From: UBA1412 sp964609795
Lineage (GTDB): Bacteria; Verrucomicrobiota; Verrucomicrobiia; Limisphaerales; UBA1412
Assembly (NCBI GenBank): GCA_964609795.1
Contig: CAZSTC010000023.1
Span: 1 to 33,456, forward strand
DNA: 33,456 nt
Direction of reading: 5' to 3'
In this document: positions 9,006 to 17,864 of the stretch, piece after piece
How the letters are laid out: every line of letters starts with the position of its first letter
Position numbering within the stretch: position 1 is the first letter of the stretch
Made by a program: the position numbers and the translations under genes
The notes under the pieces: model-generated
Databases searched by the model: none
Seen by the model: the letters and a program-made list of their open reading frames with translations, nothing else
What the model was told of the DNA's origin: nothing

Positions 9006-10127
9006 ATGCGCTTCCTGATGCTTAACTGGAGGGATATGAAGAACCCTAAGCATGGCGGAGCTGAAAGAGTAACTCAAGGTTATCTTTCGGCATTGGCTCG
9101 GCGGGGGCATGAAGTGGTTTGGTTTTCCGAAGAGTTTGATGGTTGTGTCCTAGAAGAGGTCATTGAAGGTGTAAAGGTAGTGCGAGGCGGCCGGAACATA
9201 ATGAGTCGAGCAATCAGCGCTCACAAATGGTATCGAAGCCAGCCATCTTTTGATTTAGTGATAGACCAGCATCATGGCGTCCCTTGGTATGCTCCTTGGT
9301 GGTGTAAGACGCGCTGTATTGCTTATATACACGAGGTTCTGGGTTCCATTTGGAAAACCTTCTACAACGGCTGGAGAGCTCCTGTCGGAATGGTAGGCCC
9401 TCAGCAGGAACGGCTGATGCTCTGGTTGTATCGAAACGTTCCTTTTTGGACGGCATGCGAATCGACTGAACGTGCGTTGAAAAAAAACGGTGTGCGTTCG
9501 ATTACCCGTATTCCTTATGGTGTGGATACACAGGCCCTGACAGAACTTCCTCACAAGGTTCTGAAAGAGCCATTGAGGCTGGTCTTTGTTTCTCGTTTAG
9601 CCCCCAACAAACGTGTGGATCACGCGATTCGGACAGCTCATATCCTCAGACAAAAGGGGGTGAACGCGACACTTAAAATAGCGGGAACCGGGGACAGTTT
9701 ACAGGATTTGAAGCGATTTGTTTTCGAGCATCAGCTTGAGGGTGTTGTTCAATTTGTTGGATATCTTTCAGAACCTGAAAAGAACGAATTGCTGAGAGAC
9801 TCGCACCTCCTTTTGCATACATCCGTGAGGGAGGGGTGGGGGCTTAATGTGATTGAGGCCAATGCGATGGGGACTCCTGCAGCTGTTTACCCCACGGAAG
9901 GGCTGACGGAAAGCACATTGAAAAATCAAACAGGGCTCGTATCTGAGGAAGAGAGCCCAGAGTCACTGGCTTCTTGTATTTTGGAGAAGTTGAAGGACGA
10001 GGAGTTTTATAATAGAATTCGTATAGCTGCTTGGGAACGATCAAAAAGTTTTCATTGGCCTCAAGTATTGCCTATTGCCTGCGACTGGCTGGAGTCCCAG
10101 GCCCAAAGACCTATTAAGAAATGCTAA
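9006..10127 (+). CDS. Glycosyltransferase family 4
   Basis: The 373-residue protein has a GT-B layout. The N-terminal acceptor domain begins MRFLMLNWRDMKNPKHGGAE with the GGAE loop usual in GT4. The C-terminal donor domain contains LVFVSRLAPNKRVDHAI (near 195) and the E-x7-E motif EGWGLNVIEA (near 275), followed by GTPAAVYPTEGLTE. GT4 enzymes are retaining transferases that move a sugar from a nucleotide donor; donor and acceptor cannot be read here. No signal peptide or membrane segment is present, so it acts at the cytoplasmic face. GAGGT lies ~10 bases before the ATG. The gene sits between topB and an L,D-transpeptidase (7-base overlap), which hints at an envelope glycan substrate. Confidence 0.88.
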   Translation: MRFLMLNWRDMKNPKHGGAERVTQGYLSALARRGHEVVWFSEEFDGCVLEEVIEGVKVVRGGRNIMSRAISAHKWYRSQPSFDLVIDQHHGVPWYAPWWCKTRCIAYIHEVLGSIWKTFYNGWRAPVGMVGPQQERLMLWLYRNVPFWTACESTERALKKNGVRSITRIPYGVDTQALTELPHKVLKEPLRLVFVSRLAPNKRVDHAIRTAHILRQKGVNATLKIAGTGDSLQDLKRFVFEHQLEGVVQFVGYLSEPEKNELLRDSHLLLHTSVREGWGLNVIEANAMGTPAAVYPTEGLTESTLKNQTGLVSEEESPESLASCILEKLKDEEFYNRIRIAAWERSKSFHWPQVLPIACDWLESQAQRPIKKC

Positions 10128-11083
10128 GGCGATTGTCGTCGGTCATGCTTTTGGCGGCTTTATTTGTATTCTTTGAAGCTTTTGCCAAAGAGAATTCTGA
10201 CCTTGCTTTAACGCCATTACATTTATCCAGAGAAGTTAGAAATATGTTGGAGACCCAGATTGCGCTGGTGCGATTAGGGATATCTCCTGGCGTTCTGGAT
10301 GGATTCGATGGTACCCAGACAAGCAAGGCCGTTTCTGTTTTTCAAAAAAAATACGGTCTGGAGGTAACAGGAAAAATGGATTTATCAACTCGTCAGATAC
10401 TGCACATTTATGAACCTGTTTTTACGCAACACACGGTGAGTCGATCAGACAAGGAATGTCTGATGAAAATTCCGGAAGGCTGGTCAGCAAAATCCCAGGA
10501 AAAGCGTTTGGATTATGAAAGCATTTTGGAGCTTGCCGCGGAACGCTCCTTTTCGTCTCAGGATCTGATCAGGCGCATGAATCCTGAGATTGAGTGGAGT
10601 GACGTAGACGAGGGGACGTCTCTTCTCGTGCCCTACGTTTGGCTACCCAAGTTAGAGGGAAAGCCTGAAAAAATAGTCATTTCTTTGCAAGAGCGCTCGC
10701 TATCGCTGATGGGAGAGAAAGGGGAAGTCCTTTTTTATTGTCCTTGCAGCATTGCCGGTCAGAGTGATAAAGCCCCCAGAGGCCAATGGACAGTTATCAG
10801 CATCAAGAAGAACCCGGCTTATCGGTTCAGTCCGCAGAATTTTCCCAATTCAATAGAAGCTCAAGTGTTGGGAAAAGAGCTGATTTTACCCCCTGGCCCC
10901 AATAATCCGGTGGGAAAAGTATGGATAGGCCTTAGTAAGAAAGGTTACGGAATCCACGGTTCACCTGAACCTGAAAAAATTGGGATCACCGGTTCTATCG
11001 GGTGCATCCGACTATCCAACTGGGATGCCGAGACTTTGGTCTCTTATATCGAAGTTGGCATTCCCGTTCATGTAGCCGATTAA
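10121..11083 (+). CDS. Exported L,D-transpeptidase (YkuD) with peptidoglycan-binding domain
   Basis: Signal peptide at 1-22 (hydrophobic core SSVMLLAALFVFF, then EAFA). A PG_binding_1-like repeat spans about 44-97 (LVRLGISPGVLDGFDGTQTS and following), then a LysM-like stretch near 130-175, then the YkuD domain from ~183. The catalytic region has His279 in YGIHGSP and Cys295 in GSIGCIRLSN, the expected H…S-x-GC-x-R pattern. Such enzymes form 3-3 peptidoglycan cross-links or attach proteins to peptidoglycan in the periplasm. The ATG overlaps the glycosyltransferase stop (ATGCTAA), so translation is probably coupled. The 3' end overlaps the convergent kinase gene by four bases. Confidence 0.92.
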   Translation: MLRRLSSVMLLAALFVFFEAFAKENSDLALTPLHLSREVRNMLETQIALVRLGISPGVLDGFDGTQTSKAVSVFQKKYGLEVTGKMDLSTRQILHIYEPVFTQHTVSRSDKECLMKIPEGWSAKSQEKRLDYESILELAAERSFSSQDLIRRMNPEIEWSDVDEGTSLLVPYVWLPKLEGKPEKIVISLQERSLSLMGEKGEVLFYCPCSIAGQSDKAPRGQWTVISIKKNPAYRFSPQNFPNSIEAQVLGKELILPPGPNNPVGKVWIGLSKKGYGIHGSPEPEKIGITGSIGCIRLSNWDAETLVSYIEVGIPVHVAD

Positions 11084-11928
11084 GGCGCCTCATGGAGATC
11101 ACGGATGACTACAGACATGTGGGGATATCGTTTATCCGGATTCCGCTCCAGGCACTTCAGGATAACCCGGTCCAGTCCGCTGGATATGGCAGAATTGTAC
11201 TCCGAAGGAGGAACCAAAGGTGATTGCTGGTCGAGCATTTTTCGAAGCACTTCCTCTGATGAATCGCCTACGAAAGGACGGCGATGAGTGAAAAGTTCGT
11301 AAGCCAGGACTCCAAAAGCAAAAATATCACTACGCTGATCAGCTGGGTTTTTGAGGAGTATTTCTGGGGCCATGTAGGAAGGAGTGCCCGCCGGCTTAAG
11401 AACGATCGGCTTTGTTGGTTTACGGACGCAAAGGTCAAAATCGATCAGCTTAGGGTTTCCTCCTCTGGAAATCACAATATTTTCCGGTTTGTAATCTAAA
11501 TGCAGAAAACCATGGTCATGAATATGTTCAAGGGCTGCTGCACTGCCAAATAGAATTTCCCATATCTTTTGCACTAAAATTTCGTCTTCCACAGCGAGAA
11601 GCTCACGAATATTAGCTCCTTCTATGTACTCCATCGCCAGATAAGGAGTTTGATGGCATTTCCCATGATCAAAATACTGAATAAGATTAGGATGGGAGGG
11701 AATTTTTGAAAGAGCTTCACATCCTTGGATGAACCGTTTGCGGTTCATCGAGGAGAGAGATGGAAGGGCAATTCGGAGTGCAAAAGTTTCCTCACGAGTG
11801 TTTGATGCCAGCCAAAGTTGAGCCATACCGCCTTCGTTAACCAGTTCATGTAGACGATAGGGGCCAAAGCGGCCACCGTTTTCCAAACTGCAATCTGCAG
11901 ACTTAAACCATTTGAAAATAGAACTCAC
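11080..11928 (-). CDS. Eukaryote-like Ser/Thr protein kinase domain protein (atypical active site)
   Basis: A 282-residue single kinase domain without membrane segment. Recognisable elements: glycine-rich loop LVNEGGMAQLWLA (29-41), catalytic loop HLDYKPEN (143-150) with Asp145 and Asn150, DFD at 163-165 in place of DFG, activation segment GTPSYMAPE (181-189), and RSDIFAFGVLAYELFTHRRPF. The VAIK lysine that anchors ATP phosphates is arginine (FALRIA, Arg52). It may therefore be a weak or pseudo-kinase, although the catalytic aspartates are kept. The C-terminus has no sensor domain. It is downstream of purN on the same strand (86 bases apart) and ends tail to tail with the L,D-transpeptidase. 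Confidence 0.85.
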   Translation of the reverse strand: MSSIFKWFKSADCSLENGGRFGPYRLHELVNEGGMAQLWLASNTREETFALRIALPSLSSMNRKRFIQGCEALSKIPSHPNLIQYFDHGKCHQTPYLAMEYIEGANIRELLAVEDEILVQKIWEILFGSAAALEHIHDHGFLHLDYKPENIVISRGGNPKLIDFDLCVRKPTKPIVLKPAGTPSYMAPEILLKNPADQRSDIFAFGVLAYELFTHRRPFVGDSSEEVLRKMLDQQSPLVPPSEYNSAISSGLDRVILKCLERNPDKRYPHMSVVIRDLHEAP

Positions 11929-11962
11929 TTACTGAATAGACGATTGATAGTGAAACAAACCA

Positions 11963-11977
11963 CCAAGATCAACTTGG
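11963..11977 (-). terminator. Weak stem-loop between purN and the kinase gene
   Basis: CCAAG (11963-11967) pairs with CTTGG (11973-11977) around a five-base loop. On the minus strand it is followed by TGGTTTGTTT. The stem is short, so termination after purN would be partial at best. Confidence 0.25.
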
Positions 11978-12014
11978 CCGCTCAGAGGTGAAAATCTGAA
12001 TAAATACAGACAAA

Positions 12015-12632
12015 TCATGTCAGAGGATAATTCCCTTTTTCACCGAGAGCTAATTCTTTGAGAACCGCCGGATAAAGTTTGTGCTCTTCAAGTTGAATAC
12101 GCTGGTGAAGTGTTTCGGGCGTATCATTCTTTAGGACAGGGACTGCTCTTTGGGCAATAATGGGACCGGAATCTATTCCCGAATCCACATAGTGAACCGT
12201 TACACCAGTGACTTTTACGCCGTAATCAATAGCTTGCTTCCAAGCACACAATCCGGGAAACATAGGGAGAAGGGATGGGTGAATATTGATAACTTTTTCA
12301 GGGAAGGCATCGAGGAAACCTTTTTTCAGGATGCGCATGAAACCCGCCAGAGCAATCCACTCAACGCCCGCTTCTTTCAGCGCAGTGATGTAGTTTTGCT
12401 CCTCTTTTGCCTCTAATCGGGTTTTTGAATTACCGGGAAAAATATACCTGGAGGTTAAGCCATAAGATTTAGCTCTATCCAAAATGCCTGCATCAGGAGA
12501 GTCTGCAATGACCAAAACGATGTCCACTGGTATCTCACCACTTTGGGCAGCTTCAGCAATAGCAACCAAATTAGAACCCTTTCCAGAGCCCAACACCCCC
12601 AGTTTTAACCGTTTATCATTCACAACACACAT
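12015..12632 (-). CDS. purN: Phosphoribosylglycinamide formyltransferase (GAR transformylase)
   Basis: PurN transfers the formyl group of 10-formyl-tetrahydrofolate to GAR, the third step of purine synthesis. Visible motifs: GVLGSGKGSNL near the N-terminus (phosphoribosyl binding), NIHPSLLPMFPG with the catalytic Asn and His, and HYVDSGIDSGPIIAQ with the catalytic Asp. The ATG at 12632 gives 205 residues and a normal family N-terminus; an in-frame GTG at 12677 would add 15 atypical residues, and neither has a strong Shine-Dalgarno. Another purine gene, purD, is in this window at 26144 but in a separate operon. Confidence 0.93.
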   Translation of the reverse strand: MCVVNDKRLKLGVLGSGKGSNLVAIAEAAQSGEIPVDIVLVIADSPDAGILDRAKSYGLTSRYIFPGNSKTRLEAKEEQNYITALKEAGVEWIALAGFMRILKKGFLDAFPEKVINIHPSLLPMFPGLCAWKQAIDYGVKVTGVTVHYVDSGIDSGPIIAQRAVPVLKNDTPETLHQRIQLEEHKLYPAVLKELALGEKGNYPLT

Positions 12633-12838
12633 TATTATTTGTCGATACCATTCAACAATCCACCTGGAGGTTAGCACAGAATAGGAAGGCAGGGAAGCTT
12701 CAAGAGTAGTGACTATGCAGCGCGTGGTTTTATCTGGTTCCTCTTACGTTAATTCCAATACTCTCTTTTTTCGGCTTAAAAACTGTCTGCTACGGCATTT
12801 CAGTTTCACACGAGGTTCCGAGGTTAGAATTTGCTTTG

Positions 12839-12876
12839 AAAAAACCGGGGCTTTTCTTTTTGAGAATCGCCCCGGT
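12839..12876 (-). terminator. Intrinsic terminator downstream of degP
   Basis: ACCGGGGC (12844-12851) pairs perfectly with GCCCCGGT (12869-12876). On the minus strand the stem is followed by TTTTTT (12844-12839). It is 69 bases past the degP stop. Confidence 0.8.
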
Positions 12877-12944
12877 ATGCTATGAACCTATATGATGATT
12901 ACTTGTTTATGAACACTAACAACTAACTATGAAAAAGCATGGTT

Positions 12945-14441
12945 CTATTTTTTGAGGATTACAAATCGAGTTACACCTCTTGATTGGGAGTAAACCAACA
13001 GTCGGGTCCTCAGACCATTAGCATTCAAAGCTGACTTAAGCTCTTCGATTGTCTTTGTAGGCTTTCCGTTGCATTCCATAATGACGTCACCCACCATCAA
13101 ACCGCTTCCTGAGGCAGCAGACTCTGGATCCACTTCACTGACAAAAACACCCGTGATCTTATCAGGAATTTGCATCTCACTTCGCAAATCGGGAGTAATT
13201 TCTTTGAGTCCGACTCCTTTGATGATGCCTCCTGTGGGGGAAGCTGGGGAAGAACCTGAAGAACCATATCGGTCGAGTCCTTCAGGCCACTCATCCAACA
13301 CAACGGTGATATCTTTTTCCTGGGAATCGCGAATAACACGAACTGTAGCCGTTTCTCCCGGTGCTAAACCAGCGACCATTAATCCCAAAGAAGCGCTGTC
13401 TTTAGCTTCTTTACCGTTGACAGCGATGATAACATCTCCCGCTTTAATTCCGGCTTTTTCAGCGGCAGAACCTTCTCGAACTTCAGTAACCAACGCTCCG
13501 GATTTGCCTTTGAGCTCAAAACCCTCAACCAGATCGTCTGTCAGCTTTTGGAGTGTCACGCCGAGATAACCGCGAGTAACTTTGCCGCTTTTGATGATTT
13601 GTTTAACAATGTTTTCAGCCATGTTTACGGGAATGGCAAAACCAATTCCCTGGTAGCCTCCAGAGCGGGAGTAGATGGCTGTGTTGATACCAATAACTCT
13701 TCCGAGAGCGTCAGTTAAAGCTCCGCCGGAATTGCCCGGGTTGATCGCGGCATCGGTTTGGATAAAGTTTTCATATTCCTCAATTCCGAGATTATTGCGG
13801 CCGGTAGCGCTTACAATTCCCATGGTCACCGTTTGGCCTACTCCAAAAGGATTTCCAAAAGCTAACACAACGTCTCCATCTTCGACCATATCGCTATCGC
13901 CCAGAGTGGCGACCGGAAGGTCTTCAGCATCTATCTTCAGGACGGCGATATCTGAGCGAGAATCAGCTCCTACAATTTTTGCGTCATACTCTTTTTCGCT
14001 TCCATTCAGAGTGACCTTAATCTCTTCGCTCCCATCTACGACATGATTGTTGGTAAGAATGTAACCATCCTTTGAGACAATAACCCCGGAACCAAGCCCA
14101 GTCCGCTTTTGTGGAGTCTGTTGTTGAGGAGAACCAAAGCCCCGATCTCCGAAAAAGCGGCGGAAAAGATCATCTCCAAACGGGGACATCCCATCACCAA
14201 GCATATTTTGGGTTTGAACCGTTTTGCTAGTGGAGATGCTGACAATGGAAGGTCTTACCTTTTTAACCACGGAAGAGTAGGAGAGATAAACTCCTTCATT
14301 TCGGGTAATCGGTGTGCGGTCAATGTCAAACTCCGGATTACGTTTTGCTTCGTTTGCTTTGACTGCAGCAATTGCGATAATGGCGCACGCAGCAAGAGGA
14401 AGCGCCCATCTACTGATTTTTCTAATTATGTTTCTGCGCAT
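12945..14441 (-). CDS. degP: Periplasmic serine protease DegP/HtrA (Do family)
   Basis: A 498-residue protein with an N-terminal signal/anchor (hydrophobic 12-28), a trypsin-like protease domain and two PDZ domains (about 285-370 and 405-495). The catalytic triad is visible: His133 in TNNHVVDG, Asp164 in RSDIAVLKI, Ser238 in NPGNSGGAL. The flexible LA-loop region 80-112 (FGDDLFRRFFGD, Gln-rich) is typical of Do-type proteases. It degrades or refolds misfolded envelope proteins. Flanking terminators at 14593-14635 and 12839-12876 make it a single-gene transcript. No convincing Shine-Dalgarno precedes ATG 14441. Confidence 0.95.
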   Translation of the reverse strand: MRRNIIRKISRWALPLAACAIIAIAAVKANEAKRNPEFDIDRTPITRNEGVYLSYSSVVKKVRPSIVSISTSKTVQTQNMLGDGMSPFGDDLFRRFFGDRGFGSPQQQTPQKRTGLGSGVIVSKDGYILTNNHVVDGSEEIKVTLNGSEKEYDAKIVGADSRSDIAVLKIDAEDLPVATLGDSDMVEDGDVVLAFGNPFGVGQTVTMGIVSATGRNNLGIEEYENFIQTDAAINPGNSGGALTDALGRVIGINTAIYSRSGGYQGIGFAIPVNMAENIVKQIIKSGKVTRGYLGVTLQKLTDDLVEGFELKGKSGALVTEVREGSAAEKAGIKAGDVIIAVNGKEAKDSASLGLMVAGLAPGETATVRVIRDSQEKDITVVLDEWPEGLDRYGSSGSSPASPTGGIIKGVGLKEITPDLRSEMQIPDKITGVFVSEVDPESAASGSGLMVGDVIMECNGKPTKTIEELKSALNANGLRTRLLVYSQSRGVTRFVILKK

Positions 14442-14592
14442 ATATATTCAACACTTACTCTATTTTAACCATTTGCGGTGTTTGAGAAGCGAATCCCACC
14501 TTGAAAGTGAAGAGATTCTCTCTCACTCAAAACCATGGTACCAAATACACCTTTCATAATCCTTACAAAAGAATTACAAGTATGTAATAAGT

Positions 14593-14635
14593 AAAAAGTG
14601 ACAGCGGAGGTGAAAGCCCCAGTCTCTCACTTTTT
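14593..14635 (-). terminator. Terminator hairpin downstream of the FmdB-type gene
   Basis: AAAAAGTGA (14593-14601) pairs with TCACTTTTT (14627-14635). The A/T ends supply a U-run on either strand. Its position, 22 bases after the zinc-ribbon gene and upstream of degP, fits termination on the minus strand. Confidence 0.6.
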
Positions 14636-14656
14636 AAAATCACTTATCTAGGCAGA

Positions 14657-14887
14657 CTAATGGCAGCAACAGCCTCCGCTATGCTTCATTGCGTTTGGGT
14701 ATGGGCAACTTCCTCCGTCGCAAGGAGCTGAGTGGGAGTGGCTGGAAACAGAGCTGAAGGTGGAAAACTTTTTCTCTACTTTGCCCGCTCCACAATAGGG
14801 ACATCTCAATCGGTCTAGGTTTTTGTGAAAAACCAGAAGCTCAAATTGTTGTGAACATTTTCCGCAAGAAAATTCGTAAATCGGCAT
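14657..14887 (-). CDS. FmdB-family putative regulatory zinc-ribbon protein
   Basis: A 76-residue protein starting MPIYEFSCGKC, the signature N-terminus of the FmdB zinc-ribbon family, followed by the second pair CPYCG at about 33-37. The C-terminal tail is rich in Ser, His and Cys (HSAPCDGGSCPYP, GGCCCH), which may bind additional metal. Family members are annotated as regulatory on thin evidence, so the function is unknown. It begins eight bases after the FAD oxidoreductase stop, so the two are probably co-transcribed. Confidence 0.85.
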   Translation of the reverse strand: MPIYEFSCGKCSQQFELLVFHKNLDRLRCPYCGAGKVEKKFSTFSSVSSHSHSAPCDGGSCPYPNAMKHSGGCCCH

Positions 14888-14895
14888 CTTATACT

Positions 14896-16587
14896 TTATT
14901 TTTTTGGTTCAATTTCAAGGATTTGCCCATCTTTGAGAAGCTTCTCCCTCAGAGTCGAGTAATCTATCTCGTGCACGGTTTTTTTCGAATCCACAGCCAG
15001 AGAAGCGGCTGTTGCAGCCGATTGACCCAGAATCATAAAGACCGGCTCCATTCGGATCGAGCCGAAGGCAATATGAGAGGCTGAGCAAGCGACAGGCACT
15101 AAAAGATTACTACAGTCTTTCTTCTGTGGGATGATGGCTCCATAGGCTATTTGATAGGGTCCGTTTAATCGCACTTGGACATCACCCTCATTCTGGACAT
15201 ATCCATCGTCTGTAACATAGCGGTGTGTATTATGAGAATCAAGGGTATAGGAGCCCATACCAACCGACATGGGTGTTTTGACCTTGCACTGGCAGTCGGC
15301 CTGCGTCATGACGTAGTGGCCGATCATCCTCCTGGCTTCTCGAATATAAAGGTTGTGCGGCCAGTGATCGTTATCGGTAAACTCATCTTTGGGCAGTCCC
15401 CATTTTTGCCAACGCTCACGCACTTCATTGGAGAGCCGAGGATCGTTCTGAAGAAAATAGAGGAGCCCTAGTTGATATTGTCGGTGTGCATCCATGATTT
15501 TCTGACGCTCTTCATAACTAGCCTCGGGATAATCATAATTCGTTCCAATGAAATCCAAGCTGAAGGCACCGTGATTATTGGAATCGGTTTTGAAATTGGG
15601 CATTCGGGATGTGGTCATCACCGGAGGTTTTTCTCCTGAGGCAAAGTAGCGGGCAAAGAGTTCATAATCCTCAGAGGAGTAACCTTCCGGTTTGGTGATA
15701 GGCACTCGGTTGGGTTCATAATCGGTTAGACACATCCTATAGCAATAAGACTGGACTCGTTTATCAGCCCCTCCTTCGGGGGTGAGAGGATCGGGTCTGA
15801 TAAACTTGAGCAAACCGCTTGAAGGGTCACCGGGGACCTTATAAGCCGATATTTTGGATTTAAAATGATGGCCGTTATACTCAAGGGTAGTGCGCCCACC
15901 ATTATAGTCTTCCCCATATCGAGAGTTTGCTTCTCTCCCCACGTAGTATTCACACCCCGCGGCAGCCATCAGGTCTCCTTCAAAAGTACAATCCAAAAAC
16001 ATTTTTCCTCTGAACTTTTTATTGCTCAAAGTTTGTATGGAGGTGATTCTTTTTCCGAACTTTCGAACGCCTTTCTCGCGATTCAGCTTTTCATTTCGAT
16101 AAACCGGAATCCCGTATTCTTCCAACCATTGATCATAAATACGCTCAGCAACTTTCGGTTCGAACACCCACATGGTTTGAGTTTCATTGTTGATGGCGGC
16201 GGTTCCTTGTCCCTGTGCATTGAACTCGCTGCGTTTCTGCAAATTCCAGGCAGAGTCTTTTTGGTAATAGAGCCAAACACGGTGGTAAAACTCCTTGGAC
16301 ATTCCACCGATAGTATAAGCTTTGCCCGAATCGGTGAAGCCCAGGCCGGCAGAAGTCATGGCTCCCAAATGTTTTTGGGGGGCTACCAGGATTACGCTTT
16401 TACCCTCCTTCTTCGCTTGAACGGCAGCTACTACTGCAGCAGATGTGTCGCCATAGACAACGATATCTGCGGTGAGGGATTGTGCCGCATGGGAATAAGA
16501 GACACCAATAGCTGCAAGAAGAACAGCGAGAACTGACTTCCATCGAAAGGAAATGAAGCCACACTTAGGAGATTGAATGTTTTTCAT
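14896..16587 (-). CDS. Secreted FAD-dependent oxidoreductase (PF12831-type)
   Basis: A 563-residue protein with a signal peptide (basic N-terminus, hydrophobic SVLAVLLAAIGVSYS, then HAAQS). The mature protein starts with a Rossmann fold, TADIVVYGDTSAAVVAAVQAKKEGKSVILV, whose glycine motif is G-D-T-S-A-A rather than GxGxxG; this variation is common in this family. A second FAD contact region is near LDCTFEGDLMAAAG, and the C-terminus holds HIAFGSIRMEPVFMILGQSAATAASLA. Homologues in Planctomycetota and Verrucomicrobiota are often found in polysaccharide-use regions, sometimes labelled xanthan-lyase-like, but the substrate is unknown. No carbohydrate cluster is adjacent here. An FmdB gene follows. 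Confidence 0.85.
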   Translation of the reverse strand: MKNIQSPKCGFISFRWKSVLAVLLAAIGVSYSHAAQSLTADIVVYGDTSAAVVAAVQAKKEGKSVILVAPQKHLGAMTSAGLGFTDSGKAYTIGGMSKEFYHRVWLYYQKDSAWNLQKRSEFNAQGQGTAAINNETQTMWVFEPKVAERIYDQWLEEYGIPVYRNEKLNREKGVRKFGKRITSIQTLSNKKFRGKMFLDCTFEGDLMAAAGCEYYVGREANSRYGEDYNGGRTTLEYNGHHFKSKISAYKVPGDPSSGLLKFIRPDPLTPEGGADKRVQSYCYRMCLTDYEPNRVPITKPEGYSSEDYELFARYFASGEKPPVMTTSRMPNFKTDSNNHGAFSLDFIGTNYDYPEASYEERQKIMDAHRQYQLGLLYFLQNDPRLSNEVRERWQKWGLPKDEFTDNDHWPHNLYIREARRMIGHYVMTQADCQCKVKTPMSVGMGSYTLDSHNTHRYVTDDGYVQNEGDVQVRLNGPYQIAYGAIIPQKKDCSNLLVPVACSASHIAFGSIRMEPVFMILGQSAATAASLAVDSKKTVHEIDYSTLREKLLKDGQILEIEPKK

Positions 16588-16863
16588 AAATGTAATTTAC
16601 CGGAGCGCCTGATATTGAGAAATTATCCGCACCCTGCACTCTCTTCAGAGTGTGAGAGAATAGCAATGGGATAACAAGAAAAATAAGAGACTGTGTTACC
16701 ACAAAAAGCGTACTAAGTTCGTAATAATTCTAATATATACAGGTGAGGGGGATTGAGGGGAAAATTGGATACTTTAACCTTGAAATGGTTTGTCAATTTC
16801 TCCGGGAAAGGTTAACTTTGGTTTGAAGGCGGGGAGTCTCTCCCTGGCTGAAAGGTGTGAATT

Positions 16864-17340
16864 ATGGCCATAGCAGTTTATCCGGGTAGTTTCGATCCAA
16901 TCCATAATGGGCATATTGATGTTATTGAGCGCGCGGCCCGAATTTTTGACAGAGTTATTGTAGCTTTGGCCAACAATGACGCCAAAACTCCCTGTTTTTC
17001 TTTTGAAGAAAGAAGGCTCATGGTGGAGGAGGCTCTCAAGAATTTTTCCAATGTGGAGACCGATATTCTCAATGGGCTCTTGATTGATTATGCACAGAAA
17101 AGGGGAGCGGGAGTAGTTGTTCGCGGCCTTCGGGCGGTCAGTGATTTTGAATATGAATTTCAGATGGCTCTGATGAATCGCCGCTTGGTCGGGGAGATTG
17201 AAACGTTTTTTTTGGTTCCCTCCGAAGACCATACCTTTATCAGTTCGCGCCTGGTCAAAGAGGTTGCGCGGCTGGGAGGTGACGTGGGGTCGTTTGTACC
17301 GCCGCATGTAAAAAGAGAACTTATAAAGAAACTGTTGTGA
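16864..17340 (+). CDS. coaD: Phosphopantetheine adenylyltransferase
   Basis: A 158-residue nucleotidyltransferase with the opening AVYPGSFDPIHNGHIDVIERA, where His14–His17 forms the HxGH site, and the C-terminal ISSRLVKEVARLGGDV (ISSTxVR-like motif). CoaD makes dephospho-CoA from 4'-phosphopantetheine and ATP, the penultimate step of CoA synthesis. AGGTG lies 7 bases upstream of the ATG. The stop overlaps the GTG start of yceD, so this is the first gene of the coaD–yceD–rpmF–plsX–fabH run supplying CoA and starting fatty-acid synthesis. Confidence 0.96.
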   Translation: MAIAVYPGSFDPIHNGHIDVIERAARIFDRVIVALANNDAKTPCFSFEERRLMVEEALKNFSNVETDILNGLLIDYAQKRGAGVVVRGLRAVSDFEYEFQMALMNRRLVGEIETFFLVPSEDHTFISSRLVKEVARLGGDVGSFVPPHVKRELIKKLL

Positions 17341-17846
17341 AAGAGGAAATGAATGTCACGTCAGTTCGGATTAACCTGAAGAAATTGGAGAAGGAAGATC
17401 TCCTTCTGGAGGGGAATTTGGATTCCAAAGAGCTGGATTTACCACAAGATGATGAGTGTATCCAGTTGCTGGAGCCGGTTAGGTATGCTCTTCAGGCTAG
17501 TTTACAGGGAAACTTCGTATTGGCAAGGGGGACAATCCAGTTTGTGCTGGATTGCGAGTGCGTGCGTTGCCTGAATTTGTTTAGAATGCCTGTCAAGTTA
17601 GATTTCAACGAACTCTTGGCCCTGGAGGGAGAAGACAAGATTGAAATAAAAGATGATAGCATAGACTTGACTCACTACATAAGAGAAGATATCCTCCTTG
17701 CGTATCCGCAGCATCCGCTGTGCGATGAAAAATGCGACCGGCTGCCCCAGATGCCGTCGCGAAAAGGTAGTAAAAGGGGCGCCTGTGCTGAATCGAAAAA
17801 TTCCTCGGCTGCATGGGCTGAGCTAGATAAGTTAAAGTTGGATTAG
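17337..17846 (+). CDS. yceD: YceD family protein (DUF177, 23S rRNA accumulation)
   Basis: A 169-residue protein in the conserved position before rpmF. It contains the family cysteine pair in LDCECVRCLNLF (near 62-73) and a second pair in HPLCDEKCDRLP (near 125-136), and ends SAAWAELDKLKLD, the usual C-terminus. YceD is needed for normal 23S rRNA accumulation in E. coli and plants (family knowledge). The GTG at 17337 overlaps the coaD TGA; an in-frame ATG at 17349 is an alternative. The C-terminus lacks the extra CxxC (CPxCG) found in many homologues. Confidence 0.88.
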   Translation: MKEEMNVTSVRINLKKLEKEDLLLEGNLDSKELDLPQDDECIQLLEPVRYALQASLQGNFVLARGTIQFVLDCECVRCLNLFRMPVKLDFNELLALEGEDKIEIKDDSIDLTHYIREDILLAYPQHPLCDEKCDRLPQMPSRKGSKRGACAESKNSSAAWAELDKLKLD

Positions 17847-17864
17847 ATAAGATAAAGAGTATAT

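Noticed and set aside
13069..13569. 166-codon plus-strand ORF inside degP, and the 136-codon minus-strand ORF at 2766-3176 inside hrpA
   Set aside because: Both are antisense to strongly supported genes, have no recognisable domain and show the composition expected of shadow frames.
16637..16652. CACTCT/AGAGTG hairpin between the FAD oxidoreductase and coaD
   Set aside because: Six pairs only, no T-run, in a divergent promoter region; no support for a terminator or a regulatory site.
17740..17800. Possible compensating frameshift in yceD, because another frame reads TGCPRC near the expected zinc knuckle
   Set aside because: The annotated frame stays open and recovers the normal C-terminus (AWAELDKLKLD) without change; the cysteine pattern in the other frame does not have the family spacing.
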